A stretch of 60,000 bases of DNA, from the NCBI RefSeq assembly GCF_932526225.1, contig NC_064039.1:7331001-7391000 (forward strand). The letters are read 5' to 3'. Position numbers and translations under genes: made by a program. The DNA comes from Nematostella vectensis. Its lineage: Eukaryota; Cnidaria; Anthozoa; Actiniaria; Edwardsiidae. Every line of letters begins with the position of its first letter. Within the stretch, counting starts at the first letter, position 1. This document shows, piece by piece, positions 26,101 to 37,469 of the stretch. The notes under the pieces were generated by a model. That model saw only the letters and a program-made list of their open reading frames with translations. It was not told where the DNA came from and did not search any database.

Positions 26101-26757
26101 TAGGAAAAAAGAAGAATTTTAAAAAGTTCAATATCCAGCTGGTCCAAGCAGGTAAATGCTTAGGATAATCACCAAACACTGTTATTGTGAAGAACAGAGT
26201 TTTCTTGGTTGGTATAGGATAAAAGGTGGGATGAAAAATCTACTACCTTTTATTAAATCTTGAATACATTTATTATTTTGTCTATTCCCACCCACTTAAC
26301 ACCTTTGCATCGCATTATTTCAATTTGTCTTTCGACGTTGCTTCACATGGTGGAAGAAATCCCATGGAAAATTTAAATTTTGTTAAAATTTTGAGGAATG
26401 GATAAATGATATAATTGAATGGCTGTACAATGCCATGGAAACATGTCATAAAACAATGAATTATAGTTAATAGTATTCTATGTAATCTCTATAGTAATTC
26501 GAAGAATAAGAATTTGTTGAACGAATACATTGAAAACTTTCTTTTGTTCTTTCCGGAGGAGGGGTGTTTCCATTACGTGTAAACTAGCGTGCGTCAAAGG
26601 CACCGACTCTCTCACGGTGGCAGGATTCACATCACTATCACCGCTGTATTGATTACACATTCTCAAGGCCAACACTTGTTCTCGTATCCATCCTTGTTAT
26701 CCCCAACAAGATGCTAATGAGATGCCGTAAAGAGCGCGATACAGGTAGTCGTTTGTG
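23115..26757. other. Spacer between genes B and C
   Basis: Contains the gene B 3' UTR, a run of degenerate repeats at about 23650-23960 rich in ACGCG and CGCGTG words with a period near 100 bp, and AT-rich sequence. No gene, splice-linked exon or mobile element end was recognised. Confidence 0.55.
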
Positions 26758-28115
26758 ATGCTAACGATGATGGCAAAGTTCGCGTTCTTCACCCTGATAA
26801 TCGCATGGCAGCTCGTAAACATTGCTGTGGCGCAGAGCGAGGAATTCCAACCAAGGTAAGAAACAATTCATCGAACGAAAATTACCGTGATTACATTGTA
26901 CGGTTTAAGTAATTTATAGATAAAGCTATATGTTGGTCGTTTTCTTTGTGTTTGCGTAACTGTCAAACACCATAAAAATTAACAAATAATGTCCTTTCTT
27001 AGCAAATAAATAAATAAATAAATAAAAAGTAAACGGTACATCGAAGCGTACTAGCTTGATCTAATCCAATCATTTCCTTCAAGTATGCACCCAAAGACAC
27101 TTAAGCTTACTTAGTTCGACATTTCTAAGTAAAGAAAAAAAAATTGGAAGCGCATTTGCGAGTATGAAGTAATTTTCTTACTAATATCGAATAAAAAGAG
27201 AATGTTAAAAGCAGGTTGTTAGACGATGTAAGTAGCAATATCAACTAGAAAAATACTGAGAACGATCATTTCATGGCTGTGCTGTTTTATAACCGGAAAT
27301 ATATTTGTCCTGTAAATCCTCTGCTTTAATTTAAAGTGGTTGTGTTCAGCATTTCCATATTTAACTGAACTAGGATTAATAAAGTTCAGCATAGTGTTAA
27401 TGTTGGCTCTTGTGTTAATTGTAGTATACATGTGGTTTAGTGGTTTACTTGAACTCGCTGGAATCACTGCGAATGGAAAGCAGATCTGGAACAATTAATA
27501 TCTTGCATGATGCATTGCATTCTCCAAATCCGCGAAGGAGTTTAGTTGGAAACATCTGGAAGTATTTGGATTAAAGGGAGAGGGTGCAAAGCGCGCATGC
27601 GTTTGTCAGATGGAAAACACGGAACACGGTTATTAATCACGCTTGTTGATTTTGCAGACCTGATGTGGAGAAGATGAATATCAGGAAGAGGGAAATGCTG
27701 AATATTTCAATCCATTTGAATCAGGTTCTTAAGAAGTACGACAAGAAGCTTCGCCCAAATGCAGGAGGTATGAGTTTTCACTTTCACTGACTTTATATCG
27801 GGTTACTGCCTGCACAATGTCAAATACAACTATTTCAAGAGAATCCATGTGTCGTAGCCCGCGGTGGTTCATGGGCAGCACATAAATGGCTGACTCCTTG
27901 TATATAAAAGCTATGCGAATGTTCATAAGAATGTAATCAAGAATTCTACAGCTTTTGAAATCTTGATTTTTATGTTATTTACGCTTACTTGATTATTGAC
28001 TTGATACCCATGAAGCACTGCGGGTTACGAAACGCATATTCTTCAAGTGCAACCTAATTTGAAATAGGTGAATACATTGGAGAAAAGAGAACAACTGAAA
28101 GATATAAATTTGAAA

Positions 28116-28212
<97 letters not shown>

Positions 28213-31200
28213 GTAATTACCTTCGGGAGTTTGGTAAGTGTGCCATTGTAATTTTGAATTTTAAGCAAGAAAATGCTAGAAAATTCTGGTTCCTTTTCAT
28301 GTATTGATAGGGCTGCCTGTGGAAGTCCAAGTAGAGTTCAAAGTTGTTTCTCTAGGGGGAATCAACGAAGCAAGTATGGTAAGCAAATGTTAGGTTTACG
28401 GCCCTAAAAGGCCGATGGCCACTGCATTAATAAAAACAACGGGGTAGCCAGATGGATTAATCGTTTTGATTGATAGACTGGTAGTGTGTCATACTACTGC
28501 AACAGGGTCTGGATGGGTTTTACCGACTAGCGACAAACGGCTTAAAATGACTAGCGACAAAAAATATTTGCCGACTACAGACATTTTACTATTTCCGGTA
28601 TTTTTACTCTTTACTTCCATCGTTAATCTACTTATTAGGCCATTTCAGAATCTGCACTATGTATTTCCTTTTGAATCAAATTTTCAGTCAATTATTAATC
28701 GATATAATTAAATTATTATCAGTAAGTTATAATCTTGTATGTACAAGAAATCTGGTAAAAGAGCGAATACAAGCTTAGATTTATCGACTACTGACAAAGA
28801 CTGATAGTTCTTACCGACTACCGACAAATTATGGAAATTTTTACTACCGACTACCGTCTTGCAAGCCCCTCATCCAGACCCTGCTACAATTGTCTTGTGT
28901 GATTATTAAAGTATGGACATGAGACCTTTATTTAACAGATAGGCTTGACAGGAAGTTTGATCAGGAGACCATGATGTAAGAGAAGGAATCCCCCGTATAA
29001 GGGTATGTTCCAATGATGACATCCGTGAAAGCTATTTTTAGAACAACCAGTTATTTTTAGATATTTTTTATTGGTAAGCGCTCACGTTTCCTAGCAACAT
29101 GAGTCTTACGCGCGATCACATCTTGAGCAATGTGAACCGGCAAATGCTGTTATGGAAATCTTTTTGACCGAAAATACCTTCATCTTTTTTTATGAACGCT
29201 GTGAAAATGATCTTCCATAGAGTACGCTGGATCCAGTCAACCGTTTCTCGGACATTAAAATGCATAGAGTGCGTGATTTTAGGCTCGGGGATCAACTTCC
29301 CCAGTAAAAATTTTCACTGCTGATTAGCAAATTATAAAACAACAATCAATCATAAACCTGTGTTTACAAAACACACTTCTCTTCCAATTCCCTTTTAATG
29401 AAAAAGATAAATCCAGACTTATTACCATTATATATACACCGATATTGTGGTTATTAAGACAGGTATTTCACAAATAAAAGATATCAAGTCTTTATAATAA
29501 AGTAAATCTTATTCCAGTGACAAGGGTTTCTTGAGTGACATGATTCCTAAACATTTATGTGTGAAGAATTAAAGTTCATTCATCTAAAAATATTGTAAAT
29601 CAAAGAAAAATAAAGTCCTTCTTGTATAACAATACATAATATAAACTGTGAGAGTGCCTAGGTATTCTATCTCACCGAATTGCAGAGAAAAAGAACTTTT
29701 TAGGAGTCAGCCTGATGCATCTTGAATGAACTCCAAATTCGCCCTCTCCCCGACGTCTTCCCGTTCAATTATTTATATAACATTTAGATAAGTTAACATT
29801 AGATAACTTAACAGATACCAGGGCACCACCCCATGAGTAGCATTGTGATCATGAGCCTTGAAGAGAAGCTAAAAGGTTAAAAAACAGGTAGCGAACGAAG
29901 TAAAGAAGTGCAGAGGGAAAAAATTGTTGTGAAGTTGTAGTAACTCGCGGTGCCCATAACCAAATATGGCGCGACGAACCATATATGGATGCTATGATTG
30001 ACAAATTCGCGCAATCTAAAAATAGCTTTCATGGAATACATCATGGTTTACAGGGATTCGTTCTCTTATATCATGGTCTCTTGGTTTGATTTGCATCCGT
30101 GTCGCACTTGATAGCAAATTTTACTCCCTAAAGAATAGGATGAGCATATGTGACTTCTACACTTTCACACCTTATTATTTTCGCGTATCAGGAATTTTCG
30201 ATGGATATATTTTTCCGTCAATGGTGGCACGAGCCACGCTTCACTCACAACTACAGCGAGCCGTTTACGATGGCAGAAGACGCAGGCAAGCTGTTCTGGA
30301 TTCCAGACACTTACTTCATTAATGCCAAAAAGTCGAACTTCCACAAAGTTACTAAAGAAAACGCGCGAATCATCATTTATCCTTCAGGAAATGTTTACTA
30401 CAGTGTAAGGTAAAACTGATAGAACTTAAACAGAGGAAAAAAGGGTTTCACGATTTCTCTTTTCGTCATACATTTCAACTTTCTCAAGTAAGTGGCTTCC
30501 ACAACACTTACAGATTGTTTAAACGAGATCAAAACATTTTCATCAAACATTTGCGTTGAACGCAATTTAACTCTACTCTTGTTTCTGCTTTGCTTTGTTC
30601 TGAAATTCCAATATCTAACCAATCTGGTTAGGACCAGGCAAAATCTGAATAGAATCCTTCAACATGGCTGAGCCCCCACAAAATACTTCTCTATATTTCA
30701 GGTTGACGCTAACGTTACAATGCAACATGAACCTTCAGTTGTTCCCGATGGACGTGCAGGCCTGCCCACTGTTTATAGAAAGCTGTACGTATTGAGTCAC
30801 TCTCCTACACCATTCTGACTACCAGGCTGCATATACTTGTCTCAAAATTCATGGCCCCACCCTACTTACTTCATTTCATTAAGGAAAAAGGCGCTACCAA
30901 AATATACACATAATTAATTGCGCCCGTCCCACCAACGACAGAAAAATTAAATGTTTAAATGAAAATATACTTTAAATAAGTTGCTTTTTGTTGCTGCTAT
31001 TTTGCCGCTAAAAGCCTGAGAGCGCGCCAGTTTGCCACACAAAAAGTCACGTGACCTCTTAGCGCCACTCCCCTATTCCCATCTAAACGTCTTACATTTC
31101 TTCCAAATAACATCTCATCTTTAAAACCATCTTCACTACCAAAATATAGAGCGCCTCCATCTGACCATAGTCAATTACCAAAAAGCATAAAAAATGTCGA

Positions 31201-33694
31201 TTTAACGTAAATAAATGATATGAAATCGAAATGCTTACTCACTGATTGATTAGTCTGAAAAATCTGATTTATATTAAGGCAATAAAATATTTGCAAATTA
31301 GACATGTAAATTAGTATCGGAACCCACCCATCAATGAAAACTATATCATTACCAAACAGCAACATGCTATCAAACAGCAACATACATCAAAATAAAACCA
31401 AAACAACATTGCCTCGCAAATCAGAGTTAGTGTCAGGCAAATCAGATTCAATGTCACGTAAAAGCGATCTAGTTTCACGCCAGTAAGATCCAGAGTCACG
31501 CGTCACACCTAAAGTCTTTAGGCACACAGCGTTCATACGGCGGTTTCAATAGGCCGACCCTTTTCAATAAAAATAACACTTGTCTATAAAGCAGACAATA
31601 AAGGGGTTGGAGGGCTTTAAAAAAAAAAACAGCCACGCTGCTAATAAACTTGATGATGATGATGTATATAATTTTCTATGCTGTTTCCATAGACGCCTAC
31701 ACGTCAGAGGACATCAAATACAAGTGGACGCCACGAGGGACGAAAGGTATCGAGATCATAAGCAACGAGACCGCGCAGTTCGTACTGGTGGAAGCAAGAA
31801 CAGAGCAGATTGCCACCGCAAAGATATCAGGTACATAGACCCACAAGATTTAATACACTAGACAAGTGATAACACTCAAGATATCAAGGGTTGAATCTTC
31901 CCTCTTTACTCCGAGGAACTCTCCAGAAAATTAAACGGGAGATAGTGATCGTCCTATCTTTTAGGGTATAAAATTTCGACCATTTGCTATCCCTTAGGGG
32001 TTGTTGAAGGGATTTTTCCGATTTTGCTATCTCTTAGGGTATAAAAATCGTCCAACTGCTATTCCTAACCCCCAAGTTGCTATCCCTTAGGGTTAAAACT
32101 GATTATACCGACGATCAACCCCGTTTGTTCTTATCGGAGTCATCCCTCCCCCCCCTTTCCCCGGGATACCCTACTCTGCTAGACTTTCATTACATGCCCC
32201 CCCCCCCCCCCCCCCACCCGGCTGAGATTATGGTATCAATCAATGATCCAAAGGGGGTCATACATTTTGGCTTTTTACGACGACACAGGAAGTCCCTAGA
32301 TGAAAAGTTATAAGCGTGTGAAAAAAATTCTAATGCCCTAATAATCAATAGTTATTAATTACCCTGCAAAGCAAGGGATACCCTAATAAATATGATGAAT
32401 AAGGGGTAATGAGCCCCACCAGCCCACGATGACGGGGGTGATAACCAGGTGAAGTAGCCAGAATGGTGCCATTTCTACCGTAGGCCACTTCTCACAGCTG
32501 GTGGCCACGTTCTCGTTGAAGCGTCGCTTGGAGTACTTCGCCATCACCGTGGTGACCCCTGCTATGATCCTCGTCGTCCTGTCTTGGTGCTGCTTCTGGA
32601 TAGTCCCGGATGCTATCCCAGCACGCATCTCGCTCAGCGTCACCACCATCCTGTCAACTCTATTGCTATCCGGCACCGTCAACGCGCAGATGCCTAAGGT
32701 CAGCTACATGAAAGCCATCGACGTCTTTGTCCTCGGCAACTTCGCGTTCATTTTCCTTTCTCTTATCGAGTATGTTGCTGTCTTGAACACCAACCCAAGC
32801 TGCCCCTTTAAAAGCGGGATCCTCGCGAGACTGTGCCGCGCCGAGGAGACCTCGGTAAGAGTTTATGCAGTTCGTCAGCTAAACGCGGAGGAAGGAAGGG
32901 GTTACTCAGCCCTTGTTTGAGCTTGTTTTGCCATAGGGGCTCCGGTATTGCTATATGAAGTAATACATCGTGTCTAGAAAAACCATAACACTGTTTAGAA
33001 AAAAAATCATACAATGTTTAGGAAAAGAACATTAAACGATCGCAGCCGAATATTCCCTCGAAAGCCTAGTGAGGCAAAAGGCTTGAAAACATTCTACTTG
33101 GGAATTCACGTGAAAGGAAAGTAAAATCCGAACCCTGTTCAAGACGGAAAGGATGTAGGATGTAGGATGTAACTTTAGAAATATAACCTGCCCAGGACAG
33201 GGGAGGGAAAAAACTAAGGCATATACTTGTATAGTGAATATATAGAAAAGCACCCTCCTCTAGGTGACAAAAGCTCTCATAATCCTAAGCCATCATCGGG
33301 GTGACTAGGCTTGTACTTAAACCTAATCCAAAAATTTGATTAAAACTAACGACTCAATGCGTTCTTTCTTATTTATCGGAACTGTTTCAATTTCCAGTCC
33401 CGTAGAGATGACAAGGAATCCATGCCTGCCTTAAGCTCAAACGGCCATGATTGCCGACGACGTCACTCGGGCCATTCGGTGAATGATATGTACTTGTACG
33501 GGATGAATGGATTCGAGTGGGGCGCAACTAGCTACAGCTACCCTCGTGGTCACTACATCGACAAGATCTCCCGCGTCGTCTTCCCCGTCCTGTACATCGC
33601 TTTTATCAATACCTATTGGTTCTCGTACCACATACTTTCTAAGAAGATTCACGATCAGCAGGGGATCCGCATGGTTACGTCACCTGGATTCTAG
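26758..33694 (+). CDS. Gene C: Cys-loop ligand-gated anion channel subunit (GABA-A/glycine receptor-like), 8 exons, 460 aa
   Basis: Exons: 26758-26855, 27658-27767, 28311-28378, 30192-30409, 30702-30784, 31693-31830, 32484-32854, 33398-33694; all GT-AG and the frame is open throughout. Signal peptide at residues 1-25, with two further Met at positions 4 and 5. Loop D Arg101, loop A FWIPDTYF, Cys-loop C172-C186, loop B ESYAYT, loop C Phe241. M1 is about 254-278, Pro284-Ala285-Arg286 precedes M2 (287-306; Ser at 2', Leu at 9'), and M3 and M4 follow. Exon 7 carries loop C, M1, M2 and M3 without a break, so both M2-region introns of the other copies are absent. It is the most diverged copy: MAQF before loop C is TAQF here, and the M2 end reads LLLSGT. 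The exon 7 acceptor was chosen at 32483 (CCGTAG) because it alone keeps phase and gives the GHFSQL loop C. Confidence 0.92.
28124..28209. repeat. (TA)n tract in gene C intron 2
   Basis: About 43 TA dinucleotides following an A run, 101 bases before exon 3. Apparent open frames of alternating Tyr and Ile across it are artefacts. Confidence 0.97.
28379..30191 (+). other. Gene C intron 3
   Basis: The longest intron of gene C. It holds a small inverted-end element (28503-28883). The rest is AT-rich, with nothing recognisable. Confidence 0.55.
28503..28883. mobile_element. Non-autonomous DNA transposon with CAGGGTCTGGATG ends
   Basis: Ends CAGGGTCTGGATG at 28503 and CATCCAGACCCTG at 28871-28883 are perfectly inverted. 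Subterminal copies of ACCGACTAGCGACAAA and ACCGACTACCGACAAA-like words lie at both sides. No coding sequence. The CAGGG terminus suggests a hAT-type element; a clear 8-bp target duplication was not found. Confidence 0.6.
31970..32100. repeat. Degenerate repeat in gene C intron 6
   Basis: Three to four imperfect copies of a segment around TTTGCTATCCCTTAGGG, some followed by TATAAAA. A C run of about 20 bases lies further on at 32196-32216. Confidence 0.6.
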
Positions 33695-35027
33695 CCTCTC
33701 GTATCCAGTCTCCGGGAGCGTTTTCTTTTTATCTCAACTCAAGCATGACACGAGAGGAAAGTATGAATGTGAAACACTTTGCATCAACTCCATACCGATA
33801 TAGCTTTTAAGTACACCCAAGCCAACCGCATCACTTATCTTCAAGCACACCTGACTAATGGTTTGTAAACAGGGCCGGCAGACGGGGAAAAATGGGGGTA
33901 GGGTTTGTAGGGGGAGGCGCTAGCCCCCACCACTGTTTTCAGCGGATGATGTATTTGCATGTGAATTTCAGTATTCCATTTTAAGGGCGCGCTCAGATGC
34001 ATTTTACAACCGATTTGGGGTCTTCGCCCTCCCAACTTTTTGGACCGCTCCCGCGCCTCCTGGTATCGATTTTATTTTCTGTAAAGATCGTCGCCCAGTC
34101 ATATTTAATGATCACATGGAAACGTTTTGGGCGACGTAGACGGCCGCATATGAATGGCGAGCGTCGTTTTCAACACCAAGGAGTAATCATTTTCCAATAA
34201 AACAATAATAGTCATGAAAATAATATCGAGAGACGTAATTTTATATGTTTAGGAGCTAGGAGGAGTTACTGAGGATGCAAAATACAAGAGGGCAGTTTTG
34301 TGTGTGATCAAAATGTTCCAGCAGACGTTGACTCCCTGTTCACCCTGTAACGTGATTGTCAAATTTAGCGGGAGGGGGGTAGTTGCATATTAGCAAGCCA
34401 TGACGAAAACGATTGGATAATAAAATCATGATTATTGAAATGGAGTCTGCTTGTCTTGGTACGTCTCATCAAGGGGAATGGGGTGGAATAAGGTGGTGAA
34501 GGGGAATAGGGTGTTTAACAAAAAAGCAGAAACCGACAAATTCGAAACACGACCCTCGCCTTTATTTTCCAAATACATTACGGGCTCCAACATTATTTAT
34601 ACCAAAATGATTCCTGAAACTATACTATTAGTTAGACTATTAGTTACTTAAAGTATTTTGTATTTATTTTTGTGCGTTTACAGTGGGGGTAGGTACGATC
34701 AGCTATAGTGTTATTCCGATTCACACTTCGGTGTTTATAAGTAAGCAGAAACTGACAAATCCAAAATACGACTTGATCGCCCCCCCCCCCCCGAAATAGC
34801 ACGAACTTCGTAACTTATACCAAAATAGTCCCTGAAATATATGCGATTTCTAATGCGGGTAGGATCAGTGATAGTTTGATACCGAACTTGTTTTTTTATA
34901 CTACTGTGTTATAACAACTTGCATCATCACAATATATTTTAAACTTGCCGCTAGACATTAATGTTTGACGACCTATGGGAGCTCAAATCTCAAAGCAGTC
35001 ATTAAGCTTAACCAATCACATTCAAAC

Positions 35028-35483
35028 CAGGGGCTCATAAGTAGGTGCAATCATCTGTATTATATAAGTGTCTCACGGCGTTTCCTAGGATAAGGCTATT
35101 TTTAGACGTGCGCGCACGAACGGGCCAATCAGCTACGTTGACGTTGGTTGCAGCGCGAGTGACGTGAGGCTGCATGCGCAAATTTCAGTTAGAAAGAATA
35201 CTTTTTTTATCCATCCGTCGGTTTTGTTTGTTCAACAAAAGAATTGCAAGCCAGAATTAAAATTCGAAGGCAAAGGTGGGTTCATATTGAAGAAGAGAGC
35301 AACGAAAGTCAAAGAATACCGAATAAAAAAACATTGCTTTTTATCTGAGACTGCGCGTGCAGTTGAGCTCAGCCAAAACGCGTCGTCCGCGCGTCTAAAA
35401 ATAGCCTGATCCTAGGAAACGCCGTGACACCTATATAGTACCAGAATATGGGGAAGTTGAATGCCCCTACTTATGAGCCCCTG
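35028..35483. mobile_element. 456-bp inverted-repeat element (MITE) with TTCAAAC target duplication
   Basis: Ends CAGGGGCTCATAAGTAGG at 35028 and CCTACTTATGAGCCCCTG at 35466-35483 are exact inverses. Imperfect inverted similarity runs on for about 85 bases, including CGGCGTTTCCTAGGAT and GGCTATTTTTAGACG on both sides. Flanks are TTCAAAC at 35021-35027 and 35484-35490, a 7-bp duplication. No transposase. A short open frame inside is not a gene. Superfamily unclear: hAT-like ends, but 7 rather than 8 bp. Confidence 0.85.
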
Positions 35484-35566
35484 TTCAAACTAAGAAATCA
35501 TGAATATTTTATTAGAACTAGGCGCCATTTTTAATGATGTCCAGAAAACAATAGCCATTCTGCCCG

Positions 35567-35895
35567 ATGTGGGGTGGAAATAGGATGGTGAATGGGGTGG
35601 AAAATAGGGTGGTGAAGGGGAATGGGATAGAAATAGGGTGGTGAAGGGGAATGGGGTGGAAATAGGGTGGTGAAGGAGAATGGGGTGGTAAGAGGATGGT
35701 AAAGGGGAATAGGGTGTAAATAGGGTGGTGAAAGGGAATGGGGTGGAAATAGTGTGGTGAAGGGTAATGGGGTGGAAAGAGGATGGTAAAGGGAAATAGG
35801 GTATAAATAGGGTGGTGAAAGGGAATGGGGTGGAAATAGGGTGGTGAAAAGGAATGGGGTGGAAAGAGGGTGGTGAAGGGGAATGAGGTGGAAAA
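35567..35895. repeat. 29-bp G-rich minisatellite
   Basis: About eleven imperfect units around GGGTGGAAATAGGGTGGTGA plus AGGGGAATG. Two blocks (near 35690 and 35770) repeat a longer pattern. A related stretch occurs alone at 34474-34515, outside the array. Confidence 0.9.
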
Positions 35896-37469
35896 GTCGA
35901 TGTTTTTTTTGTATTTGAAAGATGGAACCTTTATAAAAACATCCACTCCCCTAGGTTTGATGGGTAGTAGACATACTGACAAACCGCTGACCTAAACTCT
36001 ATGTTTAGGAGCGGATTAAGAATTTTTCGATGGGGGTACATTCCGTGTTATATTTTTTGGACGTTGGTTGGGGGACCTAGCTCCTAGGAGTGTCACTGCT
36101 ACATAATGATATAAGGGACAACTAAGTGAAGCCCTAGTTTTGATGTCGGTCGACGCCGCCAGAGTCGTGTTAGATTTTAAGCAAGGATCCCAACAAATCG
36201 CCAGCTTGAAATGGTGCGATGCAGATCAACCCTTGTAGTCCCGAGGGTCTCAATAATGGCAAGTGTTGACCTTACGTTTTCGATAGTTTTCAGTCCCTTA
36301 CTCCCTTCCCACCGCTCGGCATTAGTTGGTGGTGAATTTAAAAATATCTGAATAAAAACATCTGTTATCTAGAAATTTAGAAAACAGGCTGATTGAGTGG
36401 CTAAAAAAATTATGTAAATATAATGGTTTCGGCCTTGATTCGAACCTAGCAGGTTGAGAATGAAAATGACAAAAAGGAGACCATACATCCAGACGTGGCG
36501 CTGAATCACCGTATGGCAGCTAAAGCTTTACGGCTAGGCTGGAGATTTCGACACCAACACCGCTATCTAGCGAACTGTGTAACACACAGGTACCGAGGCA
36601 CAAGCGCATTAATAGGGAGACAATAACCAGGTTCCTAGCCCTTAAGACCTAAGTCTTATACGGTTACGCCACACACAGCTCGCTGTGACGTAGAGTGTAA
36701 AATATTGAGGTCTATTTGGGCGCCTTAAGTCACTTGGGACATCAGTCTGTCGCTATGACAGTAAAACGCACGTGAATATGACTTTTATTCTAAATCACCC
36801 AATAATAGAATGTATTGTTAATTGTTAAACGGCGAATAGAAAATTGAGTGTTTGATATTTTTTCATTATTATTAGCGTAAACGATAATTTTTTGGGTCAG
36901 TACGCAGCTCTTACAAGCTGCAATTTGATTGGCCAAATGAACAATATCCGCACCTCGACACAAAAAACGAGAAGAATAGAGACAAAAGAACTCCTTTGTA
37001 GAGCAAAGATAATAGGAGACAAAGCAGCTGCGTACTTACTCAATTTGTTTTGTAAATGATACTATTTATTACCCCCAAATTGTATATTTCCTATGTCATA
37101 TAATAATATAAAAATATTACAATATTTTATGATCCTCAATGCACGGATGCTGTTTAATTTTTGGTACATGGATTGATATTTTTTTGCTCATTTTTTTTAG
37201 AAAACATTCATGGTTGGTAGAGATAATCATGAAAGCTATTTTCTAACTTTAAAGGCTAAGGACCAGAAGAAGGATGAAGGCAACACTATCGCCAAAGTCA
37301 ATAACCTATCCTTGTTAATTAATGACGCCTAAGCGTCATATTGTAAGGTCCGTCCGAATTATGGTGGTTGTCCGAGCTATTGTCCTAATTGAGAGATTAT
37401 TTCGTTCGGCCAATCCCAGAGGCTTACAGTGCGACTCTACTAGGGGCGGATTCTGAGGGCGTCGCGAGG

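Noticed and set aside
28068-28307. Tyr-Ile repeat open frames at (TA)n tracts, here and at 56315-57019
   Set aside because: Simple dinucleotide repeats always give such frames; no gene context.
35164-35409. 81-codon frame inside the inverted-repeat element
   Set aside because: No transposase motif; the element is non-coding and the frame is short.
35518-35982. 154-codon minus-strand frame rich in Phe-Pro-His
   Set aside because: It is the 29-bp minisatellite read through; no start context or domain.
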